DNA of 64,000 nucleotides from NCBI GenBank assembly GCA_029216955.1, contig JANAVB010009598.1, positions 23,494,322 through 23,558,321 of the forward strand, in the 5' to 3' direction. This stretch comes from Iris pallida. Taxonomy: Eukaryota; Streptophyta; Magnoliopsida; Asparagales; Iridaceae. The notes beneath the pieces were generated by a model, which ran no database searches, was not told where the DNA came from, and was given only the letters and a program-made list of their open reading frames with translations. This document shows, piece by piece, positions 1-12,313 of this stretch. The first letter of the stretch is position 1. Each line of letters opens with the position of its first letter. The translations under genes and the position numbers were made by a program.

Positions 1-1160
1 ATGCTTGCACTGCCAATGTCTAATGAGCTGTGATACGCTCTAATACACCAGTGTGCACTTAAATTTTCTTTTGATACGCCACTGTGCAATGATACTTCTT
101 CTGATACTCGGGTATCCTGCTAGGTGGTTTGGTTCTTCATGGTAGAGCTGGTTGAGCCGCATCATGGATTTAGAGCTCATGCAACCCACGGTCAGCTTCG
201 ATCTGATGCCTAGCTTCAACTGGGATCAAATTATAGAGGAAGAATATTTTCTATGGTTTGAGCTTTCCTTGCATAGATTTTTATTCTTATTTGAACTTCC
301 TTCTATATGTCTTTTTACTGTGTTGGACTATCTTGACAATTCTGGATATTTGGATCCCAATTTTGTCGAGGATGACCATTTTTCTTTTCTTTATATACAT
401 ATTGAATCTAATTTTCTTATATCTAATACAACACATGTAGCAAATAATACTTCTTTCTGATACTCGGGTATCCTGCTATGGTGTTGGTTCTTCATTGGTA
501 AGCTGGTTGAGCTGCATCATGGATGTTATTCAGCTCATGCAGACCCACGGTGAGCTTTGATCTGATGCCTAGCTTCAACTGGGATCAAATTGTAGAGGAA
601 GAGTATTTTACTATAGTTTAAGCTTTTCATTGCATAGATTTTTATTCTTATTTGAACTTCCTTCTTGTCTTTTAGTGTGTTGGAGTATCTTGACAATTCT
701 GGATATTTGATCCTCAAATTTTGTCGAGGATGACCATTTTTCCTTTTCTTTATATACATATTGAATCTAATTTTCTTATATCTAATACAACACATGCATC
801 TCTATGATGAGAAAAGCAACATCCGGGGTCCTCGAGTCTTGATCCCTATTGGTTCTGGTCTTGACCCTCTACCAATGCTTGCACTGCCAATGTCTAATGA
901 GCTGTGATACGCTCTAATACACCAGTGTGCACTTAAATTTCTTCTGATACGCCACTGTACAATTGATACTTCTTCTGATACTCGGGTATCCTGCTATGGT
1001 AGTTTGGTTCTTCATTGGTAGAGCTGGTTGAGCCGCATCGTGGATGTTATTGAGCTCTTGCAGACCCACGGTGAGCTTCGATCTGATGCCTAGCTTCAAC
1101 TGGGATCAAATTGTAGAGGAAGAGTATTTACTATGGTTTGAGCTTCCTTGCATAGATTTT
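1..1160. repeat. Imperfect tandem triplication at the CACTA edge
   Basis: Three related segments lie head to tail, at about 1-440, 441-870 and 871-1160. The string GATACTCGGGTATCCTGCTA recurs at about 103, 459 and 977, and the opening ATGCTTGCACTGCCAATGTC recurs at about 873. Each unit also carries the phrase 'ttgcatagatttttattctt' or a variant. The units differ by small indels and I see no sustained coding frame. The stretch lies directly upstream of the first transposase-like exon, so it is probably the promoter or intronic part of the same DNA transposon. Its function is unknown. Confidence 0.8.
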
Positions 1161-1312
1161 TACTATGGTTTGAACTAACTTCTATGTCTTATTAGTGTGT
1201 TTTTTTTGCATAGCTTACTACGTACTATGGTTTGAACTTCCCTATGGCACCGTGTTGGACTATCTTAACAGCACCTACCTATATACTGCTACATTGATTA
1301 TGTATTTCCAGG

Positions 1313-4300
1313 CTGCATACAACAGTCCTACACGTAGGTCATCGCGTATTGCAAAGAATATGGAACATGTCATAGCAATGGGTGAGAGGACATTAGAGCC
1401 ACGATTAGAACCCTCTTTTATGGAGGATGTCTTGCGCATTCCTATATCAAGACATCAAATTTTTCAGGAGAGCGATGATGAGCCTTTAGATAATGAGCCA
1501 GTAGAGAATTCTGAGAAAATTCCGAAGGGTAAGTTTTGTATTGAAATTTATAATGTAAATTGTGAGCTATTAATGGTTCTGATTTTTAAGTAGTATATTT
1601 ATGAGTCTTTCCCTTTTGTTTCTGATAAGGTACGATGGAGAGTGGACCTTCCACTAGGCAACATAGAGGAGCTGCTAAGCCATGGAAAAAATGGGATAAT
1701 GGAGTAAAAAAAATCATAGAGTGGGATGAAGATTGCCAACCAGTTGGAGAACATGGGCACCATTTGATGTCTCATCTTGGTAACCTTTCCCGAAATGGCG
1801 AATTGTTTCCGTTAACAATGTTATCTTGGCGTAAGGCTGATAAGGATAAACTAGAAATGGTCTGGGCGTCGGTTAAGGTAACTTTCCCCGTCTCTTTATC
1901 TGTATTTTCATGGATTACTATCTTTATTTTTAGTATTATCCTACTTGATAGTGAACCCCCTATTGTCTGTCTTGCTAAACCTATAGACACATTGGCATTG
2001 ACTTTGTAGTCAGTAACACTCAAGGTCTGTATTGTAAGCTATAGATCATAGCACTATAATTCACCATCAAGAGTAAAAACAAATCGATTGAAGCAGCTGT
2101 GGCCTAGAAGTGTTGATTGAAAATGTTATTTCAAGTGCAATATTTTGTTTATATTCTATTAATGTTGGAATGAAGATGTTGAAGTGGTTACTTGTTTTTG
2201 GTTTGGGATGATTCAACTAATTTATATCTTGCTGTTCTTGTGGTTGTTTGGAAGTATAACCTCGGATATCATGTTTGAATGCTTTACCATCACCTATTGT
2301 TCACATATTTTTGCTATCGATAATGGCTACTTATATTGATAACTTAGATATTATGTTTTTTTAAGGAAAACACAAATGCACCCGATGCTTTTAAAGCTAT
2401 TTGCTTTAAGAAAATGGGAATTTCCTGGAAGGCCTTCAAGCATCGAGTGAAAAAAGACTTCTATACAAAGTTTGAGACCGATGAAGAGCGCCTAGCAAAT
2501 GTGCCGCCCCGGGTGGAGCCCAGTCAATGGCCAACTCTAGTGGCATATTGGGGCTTGGGTAACACACAGGTATAAATCGACTAACAAATAACTTACATCC
2601 ATATTCATGCTAGTGGCAAACCCTTTATTTCAATTTACTAAATAATGTCCAAATGTTTTTTAGAAAGTTTCGGAGAAGAACCAAGTTAATCGCGGAAAAC
2701 TTTGTGCTCTCCCTAGAACTGGTAGAAGATCCTTTCCAGAAATAAAGAGAAAGGTTAGTATTGTGTTTTTTGGTAAGATAATTGTCATATATTTTCAGTT
2801 TATAATGTATAAGTTTTTTCTTACTTTGGAACATGCATACACATCAGAGGCGGTTAGAAAACAAGCCTGTTGACCTTGTCAACATGTGGAGAGCCACTAG
2901 AGGAAAAGATGGCAGTTATAATGAAGAAGACGGGGCTGCTGGAACAGAGGTATATAAAATTCATATTTGTAATGAGTTTTTTTAACAAAATGTCTATTGC
3001 AAATTAGAGAAATTTAACACAAACCTCCTTGCATGCTATAGAAAATGTTGGAAAGGAGAATTGAAGAGCTACCAGCTGAAGAACGAGATAACGAGGAGCA
3101 ATTGAATAATGTTTACAGGGAAGTGATCGGACAAGATGGGCATGGCCGAGTTTTAGGCCGAGGAGTAGGTGTAAGCGGTAAAGGATCAACATCCTTAGCA
3201 GCTCATCAGGCTGAGATTCAACAAGCAACAAATGCTGAGATTGTACAACTACGAGAAGATGGTAAAAAGTTACGAGAATATGCGGAGAAGTTGAGAGAAG
3301 AGACTGACGCTTTAAGGAAAGAGCGTGAGGAGCAAGAGGCCCGGCACAAGAAAGAGCTTGAGGCGGTCAAGAGTGAGCTTAGGACTGAGCTCAAAGATGA
3401 AGTTGTGGCCATGTTCCTGAATGCTCAACTACTTTCTCAACAATCCAGTACATCGTCCAGGTAATTTGCCAACTATCAACTTATTACATTGGTTTTTTTT
3501 CTGTGATTCTTATGTTTGGTTTTCTTTCGTGGCTGCAATTTATGTTTGGTTCTCCATTTCCTTTCTTTCAAGTTAAAATTTGTATTTATTACATTGGTTT
3601 CTTTTCTGGACTGATCTTTTCGACTGAATTTTGCATAGTCTGAATTTTGCATAATCTCGGTATCAGTATCGGAACTAAATTTTAGCTTCTGTTTTCACTG
3701 TGTCCTTTTCCCTGGAAACTCCGAAACCAGTGATATTTTTTACATATTGCCAAGTTATTTTTTACACTGAATTTTAGAGTATGTTAGATGGGTATCCATT
3801 GTTTTGTTTTAAGTTCAAATTATTGGACTAAATGTTCAGTCTCAGATTTACACTATACAGTTATATTCAGTCTCTAAATGTCCATATCACCTACATATAT
3901 CAGTCCATTATTTTGTTCAGGTCATTATAAACAGTCCTTCTGAACTAAGGAGTTCAGTTCCCTGTTTTGATATTCCGATCTGTACCTTCATTTCAGACAA
4001 TTGAAACTTCAAGTTCAGTCATTGAACTTTATTTTGGAGAATGAACTTCAAGTTCAGAACATTGAACCTGTGTGTGGGATGTCTTGGTATCCTAACCCCA
4101 GGTTAGCTTGCATCTGTCCACCTTGATCCCGTCCACTGCAAATTCATGTAGGTTCACTGCATTTCCTGGGTTCAATCACACTATGATACAGTAATTTAGG
4201 TGCTGCTGTAACTTTATTTAAGGGTAATGGTACGGTAATTGGTTTTACTGATATTCGACAAGTATCAGAGGATTGACGTCATATGATATTCGACAAGTAT

Positions 4301-5196
4301 CAGAGGATACTCGGTACGGTAATTGGTTTTACTGATAACCGAGTATTGGGTGGACATTGGGAAATCAAATCGGACCCTTCATTATCCTGATGTTGGATCA
4401 GACTCTGCTCGGCACACGTCAGGTTAATACTGATGTGTATCTTCCTCAAGGTACCTTATGAACTCGGTCATAGTTGGTATATTCTCGAAATTCTTGATAT
4501 AATAGGATCAACCCTGTTCTAGATCGTTGTATTGGATACACTGAGTTATCCGTTTGATCAGATAACTGAACGAAAGCAATTAAGCTTTCGAAACACCTGA
4601 CAACCACTCTTAGGCATTAGAACTTGTGTTGTTCGAGCCAACCTCATATTAAGATTCATATTGATACCAAGTAGGTGATGTTTTCATTTTACCATTTTTT
4701 CGAATACATCAACAGTCAGTATCTTATTAAATTATTGAAGCACGACTGAACATGGTATCCGACCCTACCCTTATACATATATTACATGCACTTGATTACA
4801 GCTACCCCTAGTTGTAATTGGCCAATCAGTGAAGGCCATGGGTAGTACTGAGAGATGTCGTCCTAAGGCAAAACCCTGGTTGGGAAGTCATTTATCCTTC
4901 TGAGGAAGAGACATCCTTAATGGCTTGCTCTCGAAACCACCTTGTGGTGTCAGTCTATTGATTTTAACTTTTACATTGGTTTTTTCCAGCTTGTTACTGT
5001 AATTCTTGCTAGAATAATTGTACTTCCCATTTAAAATGTTTCCTAATTTTTCCCGTCTTCACTTAAACTTCCTTTTTCACTTAAAGCTTCCTTTGTCACT
5101 TGAAGCTTTTTCTGTACATTGTTTTTTTCCAACTTCTTTGTACGCAGGTACGAACAGTTTGGAAGAACGGTTAGTAGGTTTGTACAATTTGTTTAA
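1313..5196 (+). CDS. CACTA/En-Spm-type transposase-associated protein, spliced
   Basis: This is a multi-exon plant transposon gene. Exons I can support: 1313 to about 1529 (basic N-terminus with RRSSRIAKNMEH), about 1631-1878 (starts near ATG 1635), 2366-2569, 2664-2753, 2848-2949 and 3042 onward. From 2366 on, each exon boundary has GT..AG and the frame stays open across the junctions. The protein has the hallmarks of the plant Ptta/En/Spm transposase family (Transposase_24 type): an early WKAFKHRVKKDFY stretch, SQWPTLVAYW, a basic segment with LPRTGRRSF, then VNMWRATRGKDG. The last large exon encodes a Glu/Lys-rich coiled coil (about 3230-3420). Translation either stops at TAA 3462-3464, or the CCAG|GTAATT there is a donor joined to an exon at 5148 that ends at TAA 5196. 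The true start and the main TPase gene are not visible. It would act in the nucleus on transposon ends. I infer a partner or regulatory protein rather than proven catalysis. Confidence 0.68.
4229..4336 (+). repeat. Interleaved direct duplication
   Basis: GGTACGGTAATTGGTTTTAC occurs at 4229 and 4313, and GATATTCGACAAGTATCAGA occurs at about 4250 and 4285, so two short sequences are each duplicated and interleaved. It lies within the transposon interior. No function can be assigned. Confidence 0.75.
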
Positions 5197-5404
5197 ACCT
5201 TCACAAACTAATGTGGTCTAGTCTGTACAATTTGGAAGAACTTGTCTTTCTTTTCTGGTTGTTCATGTATAGTTAGCAGGTTGCTAATTAATATATTGGC
5301 ATATCTTCATTTGCAGGCCCTTCAAAAGTATTCTGGATATGCTAAAATGATGGGCGACGATCTTGTGATGATAAAAAGTTTGGGTTAATTTTTGGGTTCA
5401 TGTT

Positions 5405-5670
5405 GGATAATACTAAAAATATGGTGTAATGGTGGAGACAATGGGTTCATTTTGTAACTGAATTGTGGGTGATTTTTAGTGTTTTGGATTTATTTTGGAA
5501 AAGGTGGTTAAGGATGCTTAATGGGTTCAGCATTTTGTATGTAATGGTGGAGACAATGGGTTTATTTTGTAACTGCTGCTGTGGGTGATGTAGTATTTTG
5601 GATGTATTTTGGAAATGGTGGTTAAGGATGCTTAATGTTTTGGATGTATTTTGGAAATGGTTGTTTATCA
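5405..5670 (+). repeat. Imperfect tandem repeat, period about 105-110 bp
   Basis: The phrase AATGGTGGAGACAATGGGTT recurs at about 5430 and 5540. 'ttttggatttattttggaaa' and its variants, followed by 'ggtggttaaggatgcttaatg', recur two to three times. The block is G/T-rich on the plus strand and lies between the gene and the subterminal region of the DNA transposon. Confidence 0.75.
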
Positions 5671-5924
5671 ATTGAACATATATAGTTATATATGAATTTT
5701 GTTGTCTTCTACTTAATGGCAAAGAATGCTTGATGTTGTTAAGTTTTTTGGTATTGGAGCTTTGATGCCTGGAGATACATCTGAGGACAAGCTTGACAAC
5801 GTCCATGATTATATGAATTCATGTGTATTTAAATTGTATGTTTTATAGCTGAAAAATACAGACATTAATTTCATAAGTGTTACTTTTGGGACAGTTATGT
5901 AATTGTCCTAGATAAAAACGACAT

Positions 5925-6218
5925 TCTTTTGTAACGCTGGCAAATTTGTTTAGGACGGGTGTTACTCGTCACAAACTCTTTTATTTTGGGACGGTTTTGT
6001 AAACCGTCGTAAAGATGTAAGAATTCAAACTCTTTTGGTACGGTTACATTTTTCGACCCTAAAACCAAATTAGGACGGCATTTTTGGTCCTAAAACTTTT
6101 TGCCACGCCACCCTAATAGCACCGTCACTTACCGTCCTAAAATTCGTCCCAAATCACAATTTAGGACTGATTTGGGTCTTTTTAAGACGGATTTTTGGGG
6201 TCCCAGAAAATCACTTTT
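5925..6218 (+). repeat. CACTA-like subterminal repeat zone
   Basis: A dense set of short direct and inverted copies of a TAGGACGG-type motif and its complement CCGTCCTA: for example TTTAGGACGG near 5952, GGGACGGTTTT near 5989, AACCGTCGTAA, TTAGGACGGC near 6070 and ACCGTCCTAAAA near 6130. Arrays of this kind bind the transposon-encoded protein next to the termini of En/Spm-like elements. No clean CACTA terminus is present at the right side. The sequence turns into family A leader at about 6219, so the exact end is unresolved. Confidence 0.6.
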
Positions 6219-9200
6219 TTCCTACTGCAGGCTGTAGTGGTACCCTAGTTCGAATACCACTACACAAACTCGACCTGCATGGACCACCACTAAAAACGTG
6301 TCACGATCCGCACCCACTGTTAGGGTACGAGAACGTAACTACGCCCAGCCTACGCCGCAGTATCGGCGGTAGAACGCTATCCTAGGTCACAACATTTAAC
6401 AATATAATGCTAAGTAGTTTATACTCCCCGAATGGGGGTGACATAGCAGATACAGACTCAATCATATCTAAGGTAGAGCCTGATAAGGATAGATAAAACA
6501 TGAAATCCAAAAGAGATACAGGAGATAGAAGTCTAAGTGTCTAAGATACATAAACCCAGAAATACATCTCAAAACTCAAATACAGATACAATAATCTACA
6601 AGTAAATACAACTCCAGACAAAATGAAATAACTACCTAAACAACCTCTACTGTGTCTCCTCTAGGCTAGCAGGCAATTTCAGGCCATCTGTAAAATTTAT
6701 CAACAGGTCCAGTCAGGACAGGAGCGAGCACAATACATCTCAACAAATCATAGCAGGTTAGAAAATATAATCATGCAGTAAAGTAAGATACAGGATCTGA
6801 AGAAATACAGTATGTAAACAGGGAGAGAACTGTAATAGAAATATCTACTATAAATAGAGAACTAACAGTGGCTAGTGATGTAGAGTACAAGATAGCACAT
6901 GTGAACGGAACAAATTTGTACATGATCTACACTAAAGAGTTGTACATGATCTACACTACTATGGAATTATTCACATGACTACTAGCACTCCCCCGTTTCC
7001 CCAATCAATACACAAGGATCTAAACAGGTTATGTTATTGTACATGATATCACATAGGGCCCTTAAAAGGGTGCACATGATAGTATACATGAAGGCTCTGT
7101 GAACATGAGAGTACAAGATTCACAAGAGTGTACATGTATGGTGAAAGCACAGAAGTACATGATAAAGTAAAACGCACATGACACAATGTACCCGATGCTC
7201 CCGAGGGGGATAACATCGCATGAAGAGATCCATATAGTACTAATCCGTGATAATGTTGTGATAGCATCAAGTATAGTAATCTAAAGCAGGAATATAATTC
7301 TAAGCAGGATATAAAATGATCAGAGAATGTACTCGCATGATATCTGAATGTCCAAGGTAAAGATACTGTCCGAGGAGAGGTGTCTGGCTCCTAATTAGAA
7401 CAGCACAAGTCACAACATGTCCAGAAGGGTAATATAAAGCACTACAATGCATTCTACATGAATCTAGGTCAAACTAGGCCAAAGTCAACCCTTGGTCAAC
7501 TCTGGTCAACTGTACTAGTCAAACTAGGTCAAACTAGGTCATGTCCTAACCCAGCAAGTCTTACTAGGCCTAACCAAGACTATCCTAGCAAGCACACATC
7601 AATACAAGGCTATACAAGCCAACATACACCCGACTCTATATAGCATGCAATTATTCAATACTCAAATAGGCAAGAATTCACATTAGATATACACTAGGTA
7701 ATCTATTACTTTAAGCTATATATGTCTACGCATATATACACATGCATATATTAGTATTCAACATTAGGTCTATAATCATGGCATTTCAAATGGTTATATA
7801 AACTTATATATATTACAACACAATATGCTAACATATATATAATATACATACATAGCTAAGTTAACTATATTCATAAATACTTATTTAAGAGGCTATATGT
7901 GTGTATGTGAACATAACAAAGGGGCAAGTGAGGGTTAAATGGGCATACATAGTGTATACATATCAAAGAGTGTCAAAGTGTAAGTGAACAATGTGTCAAG
8001 TGTGATAGTGTCAACATAGTGTAAGGGGGTACATGAGGTAATATAGGATTTGTGTTAACATAGAACATTACATCTCATTAACTTATATATTTCATACATT
8101 ACATCTATTATTACATTACATTCATGCTTGCATTCATTCATCATTCATTTATTCTCTTGCACCACTATATGCACCATACATTACATACTATGGAACCTAC
8201 ATATTCATTACAAGCCATACTTATACATGCTTACATTAAATAGGATACTTACACCTCATACATCATTTATTTAACCATTTACTCATGCTTGTATTCTCTA
8301 TTTAGTTACATAATGTATATACATTAACATGGGTTAAAATCAAATAGAACATTATATTACACACAAGGGTGCACAAAATGCATATGCCGAATAGTAACTC
8401 CTACTAATAATCAATACTGTACCATCTCAGCATGAATTAAAATTTAGGATTAAAGTATATTATAGATCTATGTGTTAGCTTTCTGAAACTTCAAACAGAT
8501 CGCATTTTCGTTTCCGGAAACTCCCGGAATCGCGAAAACACCGAGAACGCGTTTGTCTTTCGTACAGCTGACACTCAAATAATTCTCCAGAAAGTTACAG
8601 AAAGAATTAGCCTATCAATACATGTTTTTGGAAATCTAACTTCAATACGCTTCTTTTAAAAAAAAGGGAGATTAAGCCGAGCTTTGAGCTAGAAGTTATG
8701 ACATTTCTAAGTTAGGGCTGAAATTAAAAACGTGGATAAAAATCATGACGGATTTAGATAGTTTGAGCCAAAAGAATACACAATATATATCATAATTATC
8801 CACAACAATAATAGCAATAATAATATGAGAAACCACACTCACAAACTTGATTATATAATCATCATGAACCATTTATTACATATATAAATATAGATACACT
8901 CTCATTACAATATATATATATATAAATATATATATGTAACATGAACACATCCACAACACAAAGGACACTCCTTTGACCTCCAAATGGACATAAAATGGAC
9001 ACAAATGGAGATACAACCATGGGGGTCATTCCTATGGATTCAAAATAGACCTATATGCATGAGGAAATGAAAAGGAGAAGAGATTTATACCTCCCGGTAG
9101 ATCGAATCGAAGAAAAGCCTTCCCGGAGCGACACCGACACGTAGAGATTCCAAAAGGACACGAACGAGCTCCGAATCCTCCCAAACTTGGGTAGCTTCCT

Positions 9201-9967
9201 CCTTGGCTAGAATGGAGAAGGAAAGAAGAATATTTGGTGGTGAAATAGAAGGATTTGGTGGAGAAATTGCTAGGGATTGCTCTCTAGGAATTTGGAGAAG
9301 AACAAGAGAGAAAAAATAGATAGATAATGACAAATGGGAGGCTCAACCCTATCCTTATTGTGGCTGGCCATAAAGGTGGTTTTGTCCTATTAGGAAAAGT
9401 CCAAAAGCCCCTACTAACCTATTCTAGCTATGAGTATTAGGAAAGGGCTAATTGGTTGGGGCTAAATTAGTCATTCTAAAGTCTCTAATCACACTAACCT
9501 TATCCATAATAATTAGTCTAACCTCTAACTAAAATATTTCTATCATGTGGACTAAAATTAATATCATGTGGGCCATGCCTAACTAGTGTGTAGGTCCCAC
9601 TAGGGTTAAACTACCCCCGGGTCCCCGTTTCAAGTCGGATTGAGTTGAAATTCGAACCCGACTCAAATAACCCCAAAAAAATGTCATAAATAATAAAATA
9701 ATATCAAAATAATTCAAAGAGGTCAAATGCAAAAATATTCTTAGACCAAAAATAACATTAAAATATCATAATCACATGGTTAGGCTCTAGGTCAAACAGT
9801 CTCTAGGGTTTCACTAGCAAAACATCAAAACCACAAGTCATTGATTTAAATAATGTTAAACTGATTTAAAATCACCAAAAATTATATCATGAATTAAATA
9901 TCATTATTAAAATAATTATAAACACAAAATTTCAAAATTACCCTCATTTGGGAAACTGGGTGCTACA
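6219..9967 (-). mobile_element. Family A non-autonomous LTR element, minus strand, incomplete
   Basis: The complement matches the full-length family A element at 17666-27315 from the first base of its LTR. On the minus strand the LTR starts TGTAGCACCCAG at 9967 and ends CGTGACA at 6299 (3669 bp). About 80 bp of leader follow (6298 down to 6219), including the shared TTTTTAGTGGTGG motif. Homology stops at the DNA transposon. The 3' half of the element is not in the window. I infer that the CACTA-like element inserted into the interior of this copy and that the rest lies left of position 1. Confidence 0.85.
9085..9333 (-). other. Small ORF in the family A LTR leader, ending at a donor-like site
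   Basis: An 82-codon frame ends in ...DSIYREV and then a stop, where GAG|GTATAA is both the last codons and a good plant splice donor. The same peptide end occurs in the other two family A LTRs (about 18300-18546 and 24300-24525) with only a few substitutions. It follows a CT-rich untranslated-looking stretch. It may be a leader exon rather than a translated gene. I recognise no domain. Confidence 0.35.
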
Positions 9968-12313
9968 AGACGTGATGCAGCAGGAGCCTAGATTGTGCTC
10001 GTGTAAGGCGGGTTCCATAACAGCCGATTTCAGCGGCTACGATGGGGTCATCGCACAGAAGTCCCATGCAGAGACATTGAACACGCAGCGAAAATTTAGA
10101 ACGAAACACAAGTTATTCGAAAGAAGCTCTTTATTGATGTTGAAACAAAGGTTACAAAGGACGTAAGGCCAAGATTACAAGTCACTCAAGCTCACTCTTC
10201 TCACATTATAATTCACTCAGCTCTCTCTCATCTCTTAGTTATAAGTCTTGAGCTAGCGGATGCTTCGGAAGGCGATGTCCATACATTATGTCCTGTATAA
10301 GTCTTGACTCCATGCGGCCGCACGCTACGAATCGCCAAGGAACTCCGTGCCTCGACGCATCCAAGCGAGCTCCGCGCCACGAGCTTCTACCTGTGCCTGC
10401 ACATGAAAACTATGTGGGTGTCAGTACTCAACTGTACTGGTGAGATGAGCTCCTCGCCCACCCATACAAAACCAACATTTTCGATTTACTTTGTGTAACA
10501 TGGTCCTTTCTTATTAATTGTCTTTGTACTCTTTCCTTAATATCGATTTTAGGACAGATGCCTTGGCCTATTTTGTGTCTCAAGACCATTTCGTGCTTGC
10601 AACGCAACGTTAACATATATCTTGCCTTTAGACTCTTCTCGTACCGACAACGTTAACCTATCAAGTCGTGTTTGCCTTACGGCTAAAAATCAGAGACACA
10701 ACTGTGCGATGAGGCTCCATTTTCGTATAACTGTGCTACAATCCCTTGCTGAGGTCGTGCCTCACAACTCAGTGAGATTTAACCATATCGCCGTCTTGCG
10801 GCCTTTGCTACTTAAACCCGAGATAACTCAATCCAACTTGTGCAACTCTATGCCGACATTTTAGGACTCGATGCCATAACTCTTGTCGAAGTATGACGCC
10901 TATGTTGATGCCAAATCTTAGGCCCAAACATTCCTTGTGTTCAAACTTGTACACACACCTTCAACTTGACTCCTTGATATAGTGCACTCAAGACTCGACT
11001 CAATCCAAAGGTACACTCACGGATTGCCGCCCGTGCCGACTCATCTATATGAACTTGGTCACTAGCATGACAAGCTATCTTGGACCTTCATTGGATATGA
11101 GTGTACGTTCGTCAATAACGAGGCACGATCTCGCCGAATTTCCCCTAATATCTGCTCTACGACGCACCCCTTGGGTCAGGTCGTACACCATCCAAGGGTC
11201 CCGTAGGCACGTGTTCCTCCTAGGCCAGACCAGTCCCCCATGGCCACGGGTACCGTCTGAGGAACAAAATTAATTCCTTGTGCACCGGTACACAAGTTGT
11301 CCAATGACTATGCAGACTCGACCCACTTCCTCATTTCGGGACCGTTTGATTTTCTTTACTTTTATTGTTTTACTATCTCTTGAGTTCCACATTCAAGACT
11401 TCTATCATTTGAGACCCCTCGACGATCCACGGTCGCGAGCATTCTTTCCATGTTACCATATCATTTCATTCAACTCATGAATTCCTATTCGATAGTCCTT
11501 CCTCCAAAACTCATTAAATCAACCATGGTTCATGCCTTCACGCTAAGTCCGTATATCGTGCCTCAAACCGACTTACGTTATACGCGACGCTATCGCCCAA
11601 GTCATACTTTATATGACGGGCCTTGAGACCGTAAGACTATATGGTTATACCCAACCGTAGAACTCATAGGACCGTGCTTGCTACCACTCCGATAGCCTTT
11701 TTACATAGCTGGCCTAACTTAACGCACAACGAATCGATGAGTAAAGGCTGCGTCAAGTCTCGCATTGCGGAAACGTGCCACGTATGCGTTTAACTTTGAA
11801 CGACCATATCATTTGGGTGCCTAGACTTACGCCAATAGCTGTGCGATGCAACTTAACTCATGGGGCGGTCATGGCTATGCTAAGCCTTTGGATGATGGGA
11901 CCGTGCATGCTTTATGAAGCATTCATGCGGGCGACGCCTATGACCTAAGCTACGATCATAACTTCACCTACTCAACCAACTTTCCTTCTCCCAAGCTATG
12001 GGACGAAGGACCGAGTATCATTTTCAGAACACGCCGTACACCAACTCTAAGACGATCGTTGGACCTTTCCATATTCTAACTCAATTCGACCTATCGGGAT
12101 TATTCCCTTTAGCTATATAGATTCGTCTCTTTTATTATTAAGCCTGCTTGTGCAAGTTAAAAACACGCGATTTATTATGTGAAGGCTGAGATGAGGCAAG
12201 TTCACCGAAACTACCCCACCCGAGTGATGTCTTTGAGTCGCCGTTGTAAGGCTAAGTCCGAACGCCGTTGGCTTTTGATTCCTCCGATTGATTTCGCGGG
12301 ACGGGGTACTACA
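9968..12313 (-). repeat. Family B 3' LTR (left copy), end missing
   Basis: It aligns over its length with 14919-17263, with scattered mostly C/T and G/A differences. The inner end is ...GGGTACTACA at 12313. The outer end (equivalent to 14878-14918) is replaced by the family A LTR at 9967/9968. Short ORFs here, such as 10622-10864 and 11049-11273, recur in the other LTR only because the DNA is duplicated. Confidence 0.88.

Larger units (their letters stand above)
3465..5924 (+). other. Intronic or 3' untranslated part of the DNA transposon
   Basis: T-rich sequence without a sustained ORF. It contains splice-like acceptors at about 5147 (TACGCAG) and 5315 (TTTGCAG). A short open stretch follows the first and could be the last exon of the transposase-like gene. 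Two local repeat blocks are listed separately. I see no other gene here. Confidence 0.45.

Noticed and set aside
6233..6239. CACTACA on the minus strand, as a possible CACTA terminus
   Set aside because: The same sequence and its flanks occur in the leader of the full family A element at about 21402-21420, where no DNA transposon is present, so it belongs to family A.
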